Below are positions 26,364 to 35,998 of a stretch of 64,000 nucleotides of DNA, piece after piece; the first letter of the stretch is position 1; the number at the start of each line of letters is the position of its first letter. The notes under the pieces are model-generated. The model saw only the letters and a program-made list of their open reading frames with translations, was not told the origin of the DNA and did not search any database. The stretch spans positions 69,474 through 133,473 of the forward strand of contig NZ_LOHF01000015.1 of the NCBI RefSeq assembly GCF_002158995.1, given 5' to 3'. This stretch comes from Pseudomonas caspiana (GTDB lineage Bacteria; Pseudomonadota; Gammaproteobacteria; Pseudomonadales; Pseudomonadaceae). The position numbers and the translations under genes are program-made.

Positions 26364-27532
26364 CCGAACAGATTCTGACCAATGTACAAGTGGTCACGGC
26401 CGATCAGGTGTTCAACGGCTCTGTGGTAGTGCGCGATGGCTTGATCGCTGACATGCAAACCGGCCGTAGCCAGTTGCCTCAGGCGCAGGATTTACAGGGT
26501 GATTTCCTGCTACCTGGCCTCGTCGAGCTGCACACCGACAACCTTGAAAAGCACCTGTCGCCGCGTCCCGGCGTAGACTGGCCGTCAGCTTCGGCCGTGC
26601 TCAGCCATGATGCGCAGATCATTGCGTCCGGCATCACCACGGTATTCGACGCGCTGTCTATCGGCGACGTGAATCCCAAGGGCAAGCGCATGCAGCAGTT
26701 GCCCGCCATGCTTGAAGCGATCGCCCACGCCAATGCGGCGGGTCTGACCCGTGCCGAGCATCGTCTTCACTTGCGATGTGAAGTCTGCCACCCGGATACC
26801 TTGAGCGTGTTCCGCGATCTGGTGGAGCAGCCGTTGGTGCAACTGGTTTCAGTGATGGACCACTCGCCGGGTCAACGTCAGTTCGCGCTTGAGTCCAAGT
26901 ACCGCGAGTACTACATGGGTAAATACCACCTGACCACCGCGCAGATGGATGAATTCATCGTCGAGCAGGTAGCCAATTCCCGCGAATACAGCGACCGCTA
27001 TCGCCGCGCCATTGTTGAGGATTGTCTGGCTCGAGGGCTGTCGGTGGCCAGCCATGACGACGCGACGCTGGCTCATGTCGAGGAGTCCGCGGGCTACGGC
27101 ATGAGCATTGCTGAATTTCCTACCACCCTGGAGGCTGCGCAGGGTTGTCGGCGTCTGGGGATGAGCGTGTTGATGGGCGCACCCAACGTGGTACGCGGCG
27201 GTTCTCACTCGGGCAACGTGGCAGCCGTCGATCTGGCACAAGAAGGGCTACTGGATATTCTCTCCAGCGACTATTATCCGGCCAGCCTGTTGCAGGCGGC
27301 GTTTACGCTGGCCGGGCAGGGCGAGTCCTGCACGCTGCCTCAGGCGGTGGCGATGGTCAGTCGGGCTCCGGCGGTTTCAGCCGGGCTGGACGATCGCGGG
27401 GAAATTCGAGTCGGGTTGCGTGCCGATCTGGTCCACGTCAGGGCTGATAAGAGCCGGGCTGATCATGTCAGGGCTCAAGGTACGCTGCCGGTTATTCAGC
27501 AGGTCTGGCGACAAGGCAAGAGGGTGTATTGA
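26357..27532 (+). CDS. phnM: alpha-D-ribose 1-methylphosphonate 5-triphosphate diphosphatase
   Basis: 391 residues, amidohydrolase fold. The metal site begins with [13 protein letters not shown], and [10 protein letters not shown] and [10 protein letters not shown] carry further ligands. It removes pyrophosphate from the triphosphate made by PhnGHIL, giving the PhnJ substrate. The start lies inside phnL; the stop overlaps the phnN ATG. Confidence 0.95.
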   Translation: MLTEQILTNVQVVTADQVFNGSVVVRDGLIADMQTGRSQLPQAQDLQGDFLLPGLVELHTDNLEKHLSPRPGVDWPSASAVLSHDAQIIASGITTVFDALSIGDVNPKGKRMQQLPAMLEAIAHANAAGLTRAEHRLHLRCEVCHPDTLSVFRDLVEQPLVQLVSVMDHSPGQRQFALESKYREYYMGKYHLTTAQMDEFIVEQVANSREYSDRYRRAIVEDCLARGLSVASHDDATLAHVEESAGYGMSIAEFPTTLEAAQGCRRLGMSVLMGAPNVVRGGSHSGNVAAVDLAQEGLLDILSSDYYPASLLQAAFTLAGQGESCTLPQAVAMVSRAPAVSAGLDDRGEIRVGLRADLVHVRADKSRADHVRAQGTLPVIQQVWRQGKRVY

Positions 27533-28098
27533 TGGCGGGCAGGTTGATCTATCTCATCGGGCCGTCCGGTTCGGGCAAGGACAGCCTGCTGGATAGCGCG
27601 CGCGATGAACTGACCCGGCGCGGTTGCCGGGTCGTGCAGCGCGTCATCACGCGTTCGGCGGAAGCCGTGGGTGAGTCCGCGCAGGCCGTGACCGTCGAGC
27701 AGTTTCTGGCCATGCAGGCGCAGGGTGACTTCGCCTTGAGCTGGCAGGCCAACGGCTTGCATTACGGCATCCCCAGACAGATTGATGAATGGCTGGCCGA
27801 AGGGCAGGACGTGTTGGTCAACGGCTCGCGTGCGCATCTGCCTCAGGCTCGCCAGCGCTATCCTGAGTTGTTGGCGATCTTGTTGACGGTCAGTGACGAT
27901 ACCTTGCGCCAACGCTTGCTTGCCCGAGGCAGGGAATCGGTGGCTGACATCGAAGCGAGGCTGCAACGCAACTCCCGTTTCACCGTTGAGTTGCTGGCCA
28001 GCGATTCAGCGGTACGCTTGCTCGACAACTCGGGAGCGCTGGAGCAGACCACCGAGCGCCTGTTGCAGTACATCGCCCATGAGCACGTATGCGTCTGA
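27532..28098 (+). CDS. phnN: ribose 1,5-bisphosphate phosphokinase
   Basis: 188 residues, guanylate-kinase-like. The P-loop GPSGSGKDS is at residues ~9-17. It turns ribose 1,5-bisphosphate, the final C-P lyase product, into PRPP. The ATG at 27532 overlaps the phnM TGA (TGATG); a TTG one codon earlier is an alternative. Confidence 0.94.
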   Translation: MAGRLIYLIGPSGSGKDSLLDSARDELTRRGCRVVQRVITRSAEAVGESAQAVTVEQFLAMQAQGDFALSWQANGLHYGIPRQIDEWLAEGQDVLVNGSRAHLPQARQRYPELLAILLTVSDDTLRQRLLARGRESVADIEARLQRNSRFTVELLASDSAVRLLDNSGALEQTTERLLQYIAHEHVCV

Positions 28099-28838
28099 CC
28101 TTGCTGGGCACCGCGGATGCTCGGCAGGTGCCGGTTTATGGCTGCCAGTGCCCGGCATGTCTGGCGGCAACGGCCGATCATCAATTACGGCGGCTACCGT
28201 GCAGTGGCTTGATCGAGTGTGGCGATCAACGCTGGTTGATCGACAGCGGATTGACCGACCTTGCCGAGCGTTTTCCACCGCGTACGTTGAGCGGCATTCT
28301 GCAGACTCATTACCATGCTGACCACGCTCAGGGGCTGCTGCATTTGCGCTGGGGGCAGGGACTGATCATTCCGGTACACGGGCCGCAAGATCCGGAAGGC
28401 TTGTCTGACCTGTACAAACATCCCGGTATTCTTGATTTCAGCCAGCCGTTCGATGCGTTCGAGACCCGTGAGTTCGGCGAACTGACCGTCATTGCATTAC
28501 CGCTGCTGCACTCGAAGCCGACCTTGGGTTATCTCTTGAAAGGTGAGGGCAGGAGCATCGCTTACCTCACCGATACGGTGGGTTTACCCGATACCACTGC
28601 GCAATACTTGCGACGCGAGCCACTGGATGTACTGGTTCTTGACTGTTCGATGCCGCCGCAACCGCAAACCCCGCGTAACCATAACGATCTGAACCTTGCG
28701 CTTGAAATCATCGAGCACCTGCAACCGGGCAAGGCTGTGCTGAACCACATCGGGCACACGCTGGATGCATGGTTGATGGAGCATGGGCATGAGTTGCCGG
28801 AGCAGGTGGTCATCGCCAGAGACGGGATGCAGGTCTGA
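28089..28838 (+). CDS. phnP: phosphoribosyl 1,2-cyclic phosphate phosphodiesterase
   Basis: 249 residues, metallo-beta-lactamase fold. The binuclear metal motif is QTHYHADHAQGL, and the N-terminal zinc-binding cysteines are in YGCQCPACLAA. It opens the cyclic phosphate made by PhnJ to ribose 1,5-bisphosphate. It overlaps phnN by ten bases and ends the operon. No phnO aminoalkylphosphonate acetyltransferase gene lies between phnN and phnP or after phnP. Confidence 0.94.
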   Translation: MRLTLLGTADARQVPVYGCQCPACLAATADHQLRRLPCSGLIECGDQRWLIDSGLTDLAERFPPRTLSGILQTHYHADHAQGLLHLRWGQGLIIPVHGPQDPEGLSDLYKHPGILDFSQPFDAFETREFGELTVIALPLLHSKPTLGYLLKGEGRSIAYLTDTVGLPDTTAQYLRREPLDVLVLDCSMPPQPQTPRNHNDLNLALEIIEHLQPGKAVLNHIGHTLDAWLMEHGHELPEQVVIARDGMQV

Positions 28839-28935
28839 TCTACGCCCGAACTTCGCCATACACCACCGCTCAAACGTGACAGATTGATCACGAAAGCGTG
28901 GTCAAGATGCATTTGCAGTATCCGGAGACTTACCT

Positions 28936-29265
28936 ATGAGCAATGAGCCATACGCTACAACGGCCCCGAGCCGTGCTGAAGTCGATGCCTATCCGGGTGC
29001 GACCCTGATCCAGTTCGGCACCGATTGGTGCGGCTTCTGCAAAGCCGCCGAGCCCTTGGTCGACAGCGTGCTGGCAGACTACCCCGGTGTACGCCATCTG
29101 AAAATCGAAGACGGAAGCGGACGACCGCTGGGACGTTCATTCAGAATCAAACTGTGGCCGACGCTGATCTTTATGCGCGACGGCGTTGAACTCAGCCGTC
29201 TGGTACGGCCGAGTAATGTCAGTGCGATTGAAGAGGCGTTCGAAGGAATGGTTAAGCAGGGGTAG
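28936..29265 (+). CDS. thioredoxin family protein
   Basis: 109 residues, no signal peptide, thioredoxin fold. The redox site is CGFC in FGTDWCGFCKAAEPLV instead of the CGPC of thioredoxin 1. The cis-proline is in KLWPTLIFMRDG. It is probably a cytoplasmic thiol-disulfide protein. GGAG lies upstream of the ATG. It is monocistronic between phnP and a REP element. Confidence 0.9.
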   Translation: MSNEPYATTAPSRAEVDAYPGATLIQFGTDWCGFCKAAEPLVDSVLADYPGVRHLKIEDGSGRPLGRSFRIKLWPTLIFMRDGVELSRLVRPSNVSAIEEAFEGMVKQG

Positions 29266-29301
29266 GGTGGTCAATGCGCTGCTTTTCATGGGGAACGGTG
29301 T

Positions 29302-29397
29302 GACGTGGGACCGGCTTTAGCCGGGAAGAGGCCGGGGCAGGCACTCCATATTCCTTGTCAGAAATACCGCCTTCCCGGCTAAAGCCGGTCCCACGTC
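29302..29397. repeat. REP-type inverted repeat, family C
   Basis: GACGTGGGACCGGCTTTAGC with CGGGAAG is mirrored by CTTCCCGGCTAAAGCCGG with TCCCACGTC, arms of about 27 bases around a 42-base middle. It separates the convergent thioredoxin and moaA genes. Confidence 0.9.
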
Positions 29398-29468
29398 AAC
29401 TTGCCGATAACCATAGAGTCTCCATTTTTTCGCGCTTGGGCAAGATCCCACAGGCTCAACAGGCTTAA

Positions 29469-30467
29469 CTATCCACCCGTCATATTCATGAACCGCACCA
29501 CCTGCACTTCATCGTTGACGCTGAAGTTATGGCTCCAGGGCTTGAGCTGCATGGCATCGACAATTGCTTTCTCGAGCTTTTCCGGCTGGCCGGGATTGGC
29601 GCGCAGCACAGCCTTGAGGTCTGCGGAGTGCTCGTTGCCCAGACATAGCAACAATCTCCCCTCAACGGTCAACCGTACCCGATTACAGGTCGCGCAGAAG
29701 TTGTGGCTGTGGGGGGAGATGAAGCCGATACGGATATCCGGCGCTTCAGCCAGTCGCCAGTAACGCGATGGCCCTTGAGTGGATTCGGTGGAATTGATCA
29801 GTGTATAGCGCTCGGCGATGCGCTCGCGCACCTGCTCGCTGGAGTAGAAAGATTCGGCCCGGCTGTGATCGCTGATGATGCCCAGTGGCATTTCTTCGAT
29901 GAAGGAGATATCCAGCTTGCGGTCGATGGCGAAGGCGACCAGATCGTTGATCTCATTGTCGTTGCGGCCTTGCATCACCACACAGTTGAGCTTGGTATGG
30001 ACGAAACCGGCTGCGTTGGCGGCGTCGATCCCGGCAATGACTTTGCTCAGGTCACCGGTACGGGTCATTTCCTTGAAGCGCGCCGGATCGAGGCTGTCCA
30101 GGCTGATGTTCAGGCGGGACACGCCAGCGTCGAACAGCGGCTGGGCGAGTTTGTCCAGTTGCGAGCCATTGGTGGTCATGCACAGCTCACGCAGGCCGGG
30201 CAGGGCGGCAATCTGCTGACAAAGCCCGACGATTCCGGACCGAACCAGCGGCTCGCCACCGGTCAGACGAATCTTGCGCGTGCCCAAGGCTACAAACTGT
30301 TCAGCAACTTGATAAATCTCTTCAAGCGACAGAATTTGCTGGCGCGGCAGAAAAGTCATTTCCTCGGCCATGCAATACACGCAACGGAAGTCGCAACGGT
30401 CTGTCACTGACATCCGCAGGTAATCGACCTTGCGTGCAAAGCTGTCCATCAGGATACGGTCTGACAT
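29469..30467 (-). CDS. moaA: GTP 3',8-cyclase (molybdenum cofactor biosynthesis)
   Basis: 332 residues, radical SAM. The N-terminal cluster motif is CDFRCVYC, the C-terminal cluster cysteines are in [13 protein letters not shown] followed by LLCLG, and the protein ends in the double glycine MTGG that MoaA needs for activity. It rearranges GTP to the cyclic intermediate on the way to molybdopterin. The ATG at 30465-30467 has GAAGG five bases upstream; an upstream ATG lacks a binding site. It follows the formate/nitrite channel gene by 58 bases on the same strand, which suggests co-expression with nitrate or formate metabolism. Confidence 0.95.
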   Translation of the reverse strand: MSDRILMDSFARKVDYLRMSVTDRCDFRCVYCMAEEMTFLPRQQILSLEEIYQVAEQFVALGTRKIRLTGGEPLVRSGIVGLCQQIAALPGLRELCMTTNGSQLDKLAQPLFDAGVSRLNISLDSLDPARFKEMTRTGDLSKVIAGIDAANAAGFVHTKLNCVVMQGRNDNEINDLVAFAIDRKLDISFIEEMPLGIISDHSRAESFYSSEQVRERIAERYTLINSTESTQGPSRYWRLAEAPDIRIGFISPHSHNFCATCNRVRLTVEGRLLLCLGNEHSADLKAVLRANPGQPEKLEKAIVDAMQLKPWSHNFSVNDEVQVVRFMNMTGG

Positions 30468-30525
30468 TTCCACCTTCTCAACACATTCTCCAACAGTCAT
30501 ATAACAGCACTGATCCGGGCAAGTT

Positions 30526-31347
30526 TCATACTTTTTGCGAGCTGGCGGTCGATGCTACAGGGTTATCGGCCGATGTCATGGTTTTGCCATAAGAAACGTA
30601 ATAAGCCAGACCCACGAACACTGCGCCACCCACGGCGTTACCCAAAAATACCGCGACGAAGTTGTCCACGAACTGACTCCAGCTTAGTGCGTCGGCAAAT
30701 ATTGCCGCCGGAATCAGGAACATGTTGGCCACAACGTGTTGGAAACCGATGGCCACAAAGGCCATCACTGGAAACCATATGCCGAGGATCTTACCTGCAA
30801 CGTCCTTGCTTGCGTAGGACAACCACACCGCCAGGCAAACCAGCCAGTTGCAGCCAATACCGGAAATGAACGCTTGCGCAAAATCGGCGCTGACTTTGCC
30901 GGTGGCAATGGCGACGGTTTTCGCCAGGAATGGGCCTTCAGTCAAACCCAACAGGTGACCAAAGAAAAACGCTACAAACAACGCACCCAGCAGATTGGCC
31001 AATGTCACCAGCAACCAGTTGCGCGCTACCGCCGAGAGTTTGATACGCCCTGCAAACATCGCCATTGGCAGGCTCATCATATTGCCGGTCAGTAGTTCGC
31101 CGCCGGCGAGAATGACCAGGATCAGCCCAATGGGAAACACGGCTGCGCCCAGCAGATTACCGAACGAGGCCCACTGCGCGGGAATCATAGTGCTGACGTG
31201 GATATCCAGCAGGAAACCCAGAGAGATGAAAGCGCCTGCCAGAAAGCCCAGAATCAGCACTGAAAGCATGGGCAGGTGTGCTTTCTTCACGCCTGCTTCG
31301 ACGGTCATTTCAGCAATCTGTTGTGGGGTATTCACGGACATAATCAT
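30526..31347 (-). CDS. formate/nitrite transporter family channel
   Basis: 273 residues, FNT family (FocA/NirC) pentameric inner-membrane channel for formate, nitrite or similar monovalent anions. Six membrane helices are visible, with family segments [48 protein letters not shown] and [16 protein letters not shown]. The start [14 protein letters not shown] is at 31347; ATG 31341 is an alternative, and an open frame 36 codons longer lacks homology. Pairing with moaA fits a link to molybdoenzyme substrates or products, but which anion is carried cannot be told. Confidence 0.9.
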   Translation of the reverse strand: MIMSVNTPQQIAEMTVEAGVKKAHLPMLSVLILGFLAGAFISLGFLLDIHVSTMIPAQWASFGNLLGAAVFPIGLILVILAGGELLTGNMMSLPMAMFAGRIKLSAVARNWLLVTLANLLGALFVAFFFGHLLGLTEGPFLAKTVAIATGKVSADFAQAFISGIGCNWLVCLAVWLSYASKDVAGKILGIWFPVMAFVAIGFQHVVANMFLIPAAIFADALSWSQFVDNFVAVFLGNAVGGAVFVGLAYYVSYGKTMTSADNPVASTASSQKV

Positions 31348-31540
31348 GGCTCTAGTGAAGCGACTTCGCGAGCGCGTGCGGGCACGCGACGGCTGACAGT
31401 CATCAGTCAATATTCGGGGTTTTAGCGTCCGGTCTGATTGCGCAACATGCGCCACGGCATGTTGGCAGGTTCCTGTTGTTCATAGGGGTGATTCGAGGCT
31501 TGCTCAGAGACGAGTGGTGCGCGGTACAGCGCGGTCGCAT

Positions 31541-31579
31541 GCGGGCAATGCGGGCAATGCGGGCAAGCTGAGCTTGCCC
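31541..31579. repeat. 9-bp tandem repeat joined to a perfect palindrome
   Basis: GCGGGCAAT occurs at 31541-31549 and 31550-31558 and then as GCGGGCAAG at 31559-31567. The last copy runs into the 19-base palindrome GGGCAAGCTGAGCTTGCCC (31561-31579). It lies in the 357-base gap 31348-31704 upstream of the channel gene; otherwise I see no gene there. Confidence 0.75.
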
Positions 31580-31704
31580 ACCGAATTAGTAAGCAAGCTA
31601 CTGAGTCGAATTGCCGCAGTCCAATCGCTTGTTCCGATGAGGTGATCGATAGACTCAATCACCGGCCTGCAGGCCACGTGTAGTAAGGGTATTCGCCGCC
31701 CCTG

Positions 31705-32727
31705 TCACTGCGCGGTATCCAGCTTCAAGATGAGTTCCACCTGTGCGCCATGACCTGTGGCGAGCGGTTTGTTACTGCGCTGCACGGTCGCGCCGCAGCG
31801 TTTCGACAGCGCATCGACAAGGCTCAAGGCTAAAGGCGTGCCAGAAGCGGAGAAGGCGTTCAAGACTTCATCACTGAACCCCGGTCCTTGATCACACATG
31901 CAGATCCGCGCCGATGCCGCATCCAATGGCTCAATGTGCAGTTCGATACCTTCGCCATTGCTATGCTTGATTGCATTGTCCAGTAGCTCGTTGAGAATCA
32001 AGCCCAGGTTGGATGCAATTTGTAGCGGGACGAGGACCGGATGGGTGTGAAGGCTGAGCGCAATGGTCTTGCCGTACTGGGTCGCGATAAAGCCTCGTGC
32101 CAGATCAGGCAGTAACTGCGCGAGATCGACCTGGTTCAGACTATTGCGATGCAAATGCTCCTGAACCGCGCCAATGCCTACCACACGCGCGATAGCTGAC
32201 TGCATCAGATTTCTGGCTTCATCACCTTGGGCGCGCAGGCTGGAAAGTTGCAGCAGGCTAATGATTAACTGCAGGTTGTTTTTAACACGGTGATTGAGTT
32301 CTGCGAGCAGTGCCTGCTGATTCTCGGCCATCTCTCGCTGTTCGGTGATGTCAACGCAACTGCCGAAGTAACCTGCAAACTGGCCGTCACGGTAAAACGG
32401 TGCGCCGCTGTCCAGCATCCAGCGGTACTGGCCATCATGGCGTCTGACCCTGTAAGGCTGTTTGAACGGCAGCCGCTCGTCAAACGCTTGGTGATAAGCC
32501 ACGAGGCAATCGTCCAGATCGTCCGGGTGAATGTCATCTTTCCAGCCATAGCCACACAATTGCTGCTGGCTCTTGCCAGTAAAATCAGTCCAGGGTTTGT
32601 TGAACCAGTCACAATGCTTGTCGCTTCTGGCGCGCCAGATCATGATTGGAGCGTGGTCAGCCAATTCGCGAAACTCAATCTCACCGAGGGTCGCCGGCTG
32701 ATTCTTCTCCTCAGGTTCGGATTTCAT
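31705..32727 (-). CDS. PAS-domain sensor histidine kinase, HisKA_2 type
   Basis: 340 residues, soluble. A PAS/PAC domain spans ~17-133 (APIMIWRARSDKHCDWFNKP ... GSCVDITEQRE), then a HisKA_2 dimerisation domain with phosphorylation site H146 in LAELNHRVKNNLQLI, then a HATPase_c-like domain (LILNELLDNAIKHSNG, CDQGPGF). This kinase family is common with general-stress or light sensors. The ATG at 32727 lies inside the end of the preceding response regulator gene (17-base overlap), so they form one operon. The ligand or cofactor of the PAS domain is unknown; the cysteine of flavin LOV domains (NCRFLQ) is absent. Confidence 0.9.
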   Translation of the reverse strand: MKSEPEEKNQPATLGEIEFRELADHAPIMIWRARSDKHCDWFNKPWTDFTGKSQQQLCGYGWKDDIHPDDLDDCLVAYHQAFDERLPFKQPYRVRRHDGQYRWMLDSGAPFYRDGQFAGYFGSCVDITEQREMAENQQALLAELNHRVKNNLQLIISLLQLSSLRAQGDEARNLMQSAIARVVGIGAVQEHLHRNSLNQVDLAQLLPDLARGFIATQYGKTIALSLHTHPVLVPLQIASNLGLILNELLDNAIKHSNGEGIELHIEPLDAASARICMCDQGPGFSDEVLNAFSASGTPLALSLVDALSKRCGATVQRSNKPLATGHGAQVELILKLDTAQ

Positions 32728-33163
32728 TAACGCTGACCGTAGGTAATCGTGACCGGGCTGTATGGAATATCTCCAAGGCATTATGAGCGGGTAGCTTGGC
32801 GAGGGACTGACCATCCAGTAATGCTCGGGCCACCTGTGCACACAGCGCAAGATCCTGCGGAGCGTAGGGCTTGCGCAACAGGCCAAGTGCGGCGTCTGCA
32901 TTGGCTCTGGCGGTCAGAATCTGGCCGCTGATGAACATCGAGCTGAGGCCATGCTGGTCCAGCAGCCTGCGAGCCAGTGCGATACCCTCGTCATTGCCTC
33001 CCAGATTGATATCCACGAAGGCGATGTCTGCCCGTTGTTCACCAGCCAGTTCCAGCGCGTGGGACACATCGTGTGCGGGGCCGATCACTTCATGTTCAGC
33101 ACCTAGCGTGGCGGCCGCAATCATCGCCAGGATCGGATCATCTTCTATCAGGAGGATGCGCAT
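32711..33163 (-). CDS. stand-alone response regulator receiver
   Basis: 150 residues, CheY-like receiver with no output domain. Acidic pair E7-D8-D9, phosphoacceptor D51 in AFVDINLGG, the switch serine in FISGQ and the lysine in LRKPY are present. A ~30-residue tail follows, without recognisable domain. It precedes and overlaps the HisKA_2 kinase gene, its likely partner. It could act as a phosphate sink or by protein-protein contact. Confidence 0.88.
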   Translation of the reverse strand: MRILLIEDDPILAMIAAATLGAEHEVIGPAHDVSHALELAGEQRADIAFVDINLGGNDEGIALARRLLDQHGLSSMFISGQILTARANADAALGLLRKPYAPQDLALCAQVARALLDGQSLAKLPAHNALEIFHTARSRLPTVSVNEIRT

Positions 33164-33331
33164 TCTTCATTCCTGCCTTTCAAACGGGTGACGCAAACGT
33201 GGGCTCGGAACTCGCCAGTTACGTCGCGAGGCAAAAAGCATTTACTCATGCAAATGCACGTCGTTGAAGATTGGGCTGCCCCTTGAATGAATGGTTCACA
33301 ATGGTTTCAAAAACATTTAAACGAGTGTAAG

Positions 33332-34678
33332 TCAGCGTTGTTCCTTGCTCATACTGCGCTCATAGCGCTCCAAAAGCGGCTGAATGCTGACACCGTGCAA
33401 CAGAATGCTCAGTGCTACGACTGACAACGTCAGGCTGATGCTGACCCGCACAACGTCATCCGGTAACCCGTGACCGAGGGCAAAGCACAGATAGAACAGG
33501 CTGCCGATCCCACGAATGCCGAACCAGCCGACCAGTGCCTTCTGACGTTTGTTGAGCAACCGTTTGCTGATCAGCAGCCATACCGCCAAGGGTCTGATGA
33601 TGCAGAAAAGCACCAGCCCCAGACCGACTGCACGCCAATCCCAATATAAAGCCAGCGATGCGCCGAGCAGGGTGATCAACAGCACCTCCATCGAGCGCTC
33701 AACCAGGCTAGAGAAGGCCAACATATCGCCCATCATGACCCCCGCCGCCAATTGCGATTCACTGAGATCCTCTTTTTCCGCGACAGTGGTGCGCTCAATG
33801 CTGCCGCTCATATGGCCTATGACCGGTTGTGCCAGATGCTCGGCCGGGACGTCGGACTGGGTAATCTGCGCTTCTGCCTGTCGCAGGCCGAGGCCCGCGG
33901 CAAACACCGACAGAAAGCCAAACGCGCCCAAGCCATTCGCGACGACGTAAGCAATGGCAATCAATGCCAAGGCCAGAAAGTCATTAGGGGAGGTATCGCT
34001 GTCGGCATTTTTGATCCGCAGATAAATCATCAAGTGCCCGACGCCACGACCCAGGCCGTAGCCGATCAGCAGTCCCACGGGCACACCCCATAGCAGATTC
34101 TTTATTGCCCAGTGCTGTATCCAGTTGATGTCACCGGAACCATGGGTCAGAAAAAGCAGGGCAAAGATCACGAATGGAAAGGCGGTGCCGTCGTTCAGTC
34201 CCGCTTCACCTGACAAACCGAAGCGCAAACGATCAGAGTCCTGAGCGTTGTTGACCTGAACCAGCGAGGCAAGCACCGGATCAGTGGGCGAGAGCATGGC
34301 GCCCAACAGGATCGAAACACCCCAGGACAGCCCGAACAAGTAATGCGCTGCCAGCGCGGTGCCAGCGATGGTCGCCAGCATTACAGGGCCGGACAGCCAG
34401 TAAGCTGAATGCCAGGCCTTGCTGTTCAATGGGAGGCGCAACTTGATCCCGGTGCTAAACAATGAAAACAACACGGCGGCTTCGGTCAGACGTTCCAGCC
34501 AGCTGGACGCATCGCGGAAATCCAGATCCAGCATGTCTAGCCCGGCAGGGCCAATGGCAAAGCCGAACGCAAGGCACACAGCCGACGTCGTGACGGGTAG
34601 CCAGCGCAAATAAGAGGAAGTCAGCGCGAGCATCATTAGCAACGCGCCCAGTACAGTCATGCAAAGAATGAAACTCAT
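33332..34678 (-). CDS. CPA1 family cation/proton antiporter
   Basis: 448 residues with about 12 membrane helices. Ion-site segments are SPTDPVLASLVQV and SGEAGLNDGTAFPFV; the asparagine-aspartate (ND) pair is typical of electroneutral CPA1 Na+/H+ exchangers. It would extrude Na+, or possibly K+ or Li+, in exchange for protons. Two bases separate an AAC-rich region from the start MSFILCMTVLG; the gene is monocistronic. Confidence 0.9.
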   Translation of the reverse strand: MSFILCMTVLGALLMMLALTSSYLRWLPVTTSAVCLAFGFAIGPAGLDMLDLDFRDASSWLERLTEAAVLFSLFSTGIKLRLPLNSKAWHSAYWLSGPVMLATIAGTALAAHYLFGLSWGVSILLGAMLSPTDPVLASLVQVNNAQDSDRLRFGLSGEAGLNDGTAFPFVIFALLFLTHGSGDINWIQHWAIKNLLWGVPVGLLIGYGLGRGVGHLMIYLRIKNADSDTSPNDFLALALIAIAYVVANGLGAFGFLSVFAAGLGLRQAEAQITQSDVPAEHLAQPVIGHMSGSIERTTVAEKEDLSESQLAAGVMMGDMLAFSSLVERSMEVLLITLLGASLALYWDWRAVGLGLVLFCIIRPLAVWLLISKRLLNKRQKALVGWFGIRGIGSLFYLCFALGHGLPDDVVRVSISLTLSVVALSILLHGVSIQPLLERYERSMSKEQR

Positions 34679-34795
34679 CCGGCCTGTGTTCTCACAACGG
34701 GGCCCCGCAAATACGGGGCGATAGGGTTGTGACTGCTTAGGGGCGGGATAGTTGAAACATTTGGTATTAAAGGTATTTCACGGGCAAGCACGGCC

Positions 34796-34887
34796 CTGTA
34801 GGAGCCCACCGAGGTTACGAGGGCAGCGATCACAGAGTGTCAGACAGACCGCTATCGCTGGCCTCGCGACCTCGGTGAGCTCCTACA
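34796..34887. repeat. REP-type inverted repeat, family B
   Basis: CTGTAGGAGCCCACCGAGGT is mirrored by ACCTCGGTGAGCTCCTACA, with inner arms GGCAGCGAT and ATCGCTGGCC. It lies between the 3-prime end of the ABC/oxidase operon and the antiporter promoter. Confidence 0.88.
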
Positions 34888-34912
34888 AGGACGAGGTGGC
34901 CGGGCGTTTTAA

Positions 34913-35965
34913 CTACCGCTCTACAGTCCGGTTCCAGCGCGCGTTCCATTCTGGACGGGTCTGGTTGACCTGATCCCAATCAATGGTCACTGCGGTTTCC
35001 AGGTACTTGTTCATCGCCTCAACCTGACCCTTGGTCTTGTCAGTGGTTGGGGTTTTCGGGTTGGACGGGATCTGGTCCCCGAACTCCAGCGCTGGCGCCT
35101 GCGCTTCTGGCGTCAACAGGTAAGCCGCGAGCTTCTGCGCCAGTTCCGGCTGGTCGTTTTTAGCGATGGCGCACTCGGCCACGTTAAGCACCACGCCACC
35201 TTCTTTCGGCGGTGCGTACTCGACGGGCACGCCTTTGATCTTCAGCGCCGTTACCTGAGTGGGCGTGAGCGGGAACAGCGCGGCTTCACCGGTTTGCACC
35301 ATCTCGGAAATCTTCGCCGAGCTGGCGATGTATTCCAGCACGTTCGGGCCTACGGTTTTCGGCCAGGCCTTGAAGCCCGGCTCCACGTTCGTTTCACTGC
35401 CGCCCTGAATGCGGTTGAACATCAGGAACCCATGCAACCCGAAAGTGGAGGAGGCCATGGACTGAAACACCACTTTCTCCTTGAACTTCTTGTCTGCCAG
35501 ATCCATCCACGAGGTCGGCGCTGCCCAGCCTTTTTCAGTGAACATTTTCGTGTTGTAGGCAAGCCCGGTCACACCAAGGCTTACCGCAGCGGCTTCATCC
35601 TTGATCTTCGCTTTGGCCGGCAGATCGGCCAGCGACGGGCTTGGCTGCAACTTGTCGCACAAGCCCATGGAAATCGCCCGATACATGATGCCGTCATCAA
35701 GGAACATCACGTGCATCTGCGGGTTGTCTTTGCTGGCCTGAACCTTGGCGAGGATGTCCGAAGAGGTCCCCGGCACGATCACCACTTTGACGTTGTTGGC
35801 TTTCTCGAAAGCAGGCAACACCTGATCGGCATAGAGACGCTCCATGGTGCCGCCGTTCATGCCCAGATAAAGGGTCGTGGCGGCGTGGGCCGGGGAAGAG
35901 GCCAGTAACACCGCAAGGGGCAGACATGACAAGCCGGTAAATGCGATACGTTTTACGTTCTTCAT
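34913..35965 (-). CDS. PotD-type ABC transporter substrate-binding protein
   Basis: 350 residues with a signal peptide (MKNVKRIAFTGLSCLPLAVL, cut after AHA near 28). The mature protein starts ATTLYLGMNGGTMERLYADQ and has the class D (spermidine/putrescine/iron) fold features VVIVPGTSSDILAKV and TGLAYNTKMFTEKG. It is the last gene of the seven-gene operon, 33 bases after the DAO-like subunit, with GGAAGG before its ATG. It presumably delivers the compound that the dehydrogenase oxidises. The usual polyamine-binding acidic/aromatic set cannot be confirmed by eye. Confidence 0.88.
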   Translation of the reverse strand: MKNVKRIAFTGLSCLPLAVLLASSPAHAATTLYLGMNGGTMERLYADQVLPAFEKANNVKVVIVPGTSSDILAKVQASKDNPQMHVMFLDDGIMYRAISMGLCDKLQPSPSLADLPAKAKIKDEAAAVSLGVTGLAYNTKMFTEKGWAAPTSWMDLADKKFKEKVVFQSMASSTFGLHGFLMFNRIQGGSETNVEPGFKAWPKTVGPNVLEYIASSAKISEMVQTGEAALFPLTPTQVTALKIKGVPVEYAPPKEGGVVLNVAECAIAKNDQPELAQKLAAYLLTPEAQAPALEFGDQIPSNPKTPTTDKTKGQVEAMNKYLETAVTIDWDQVNQTRPEWNARWNRTVER

Positions 35966-35998
35966 TGCAGCGACCTTCCTCTGTGCAAAGTGATGAAA

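Noticed and set aside
31422-31658. 78-codon frame with repeated CPH units opposite the tandem repeat
   Set aside because: The CPH repeats come only from the 9-base DNA repeat; there is no other coding sign.
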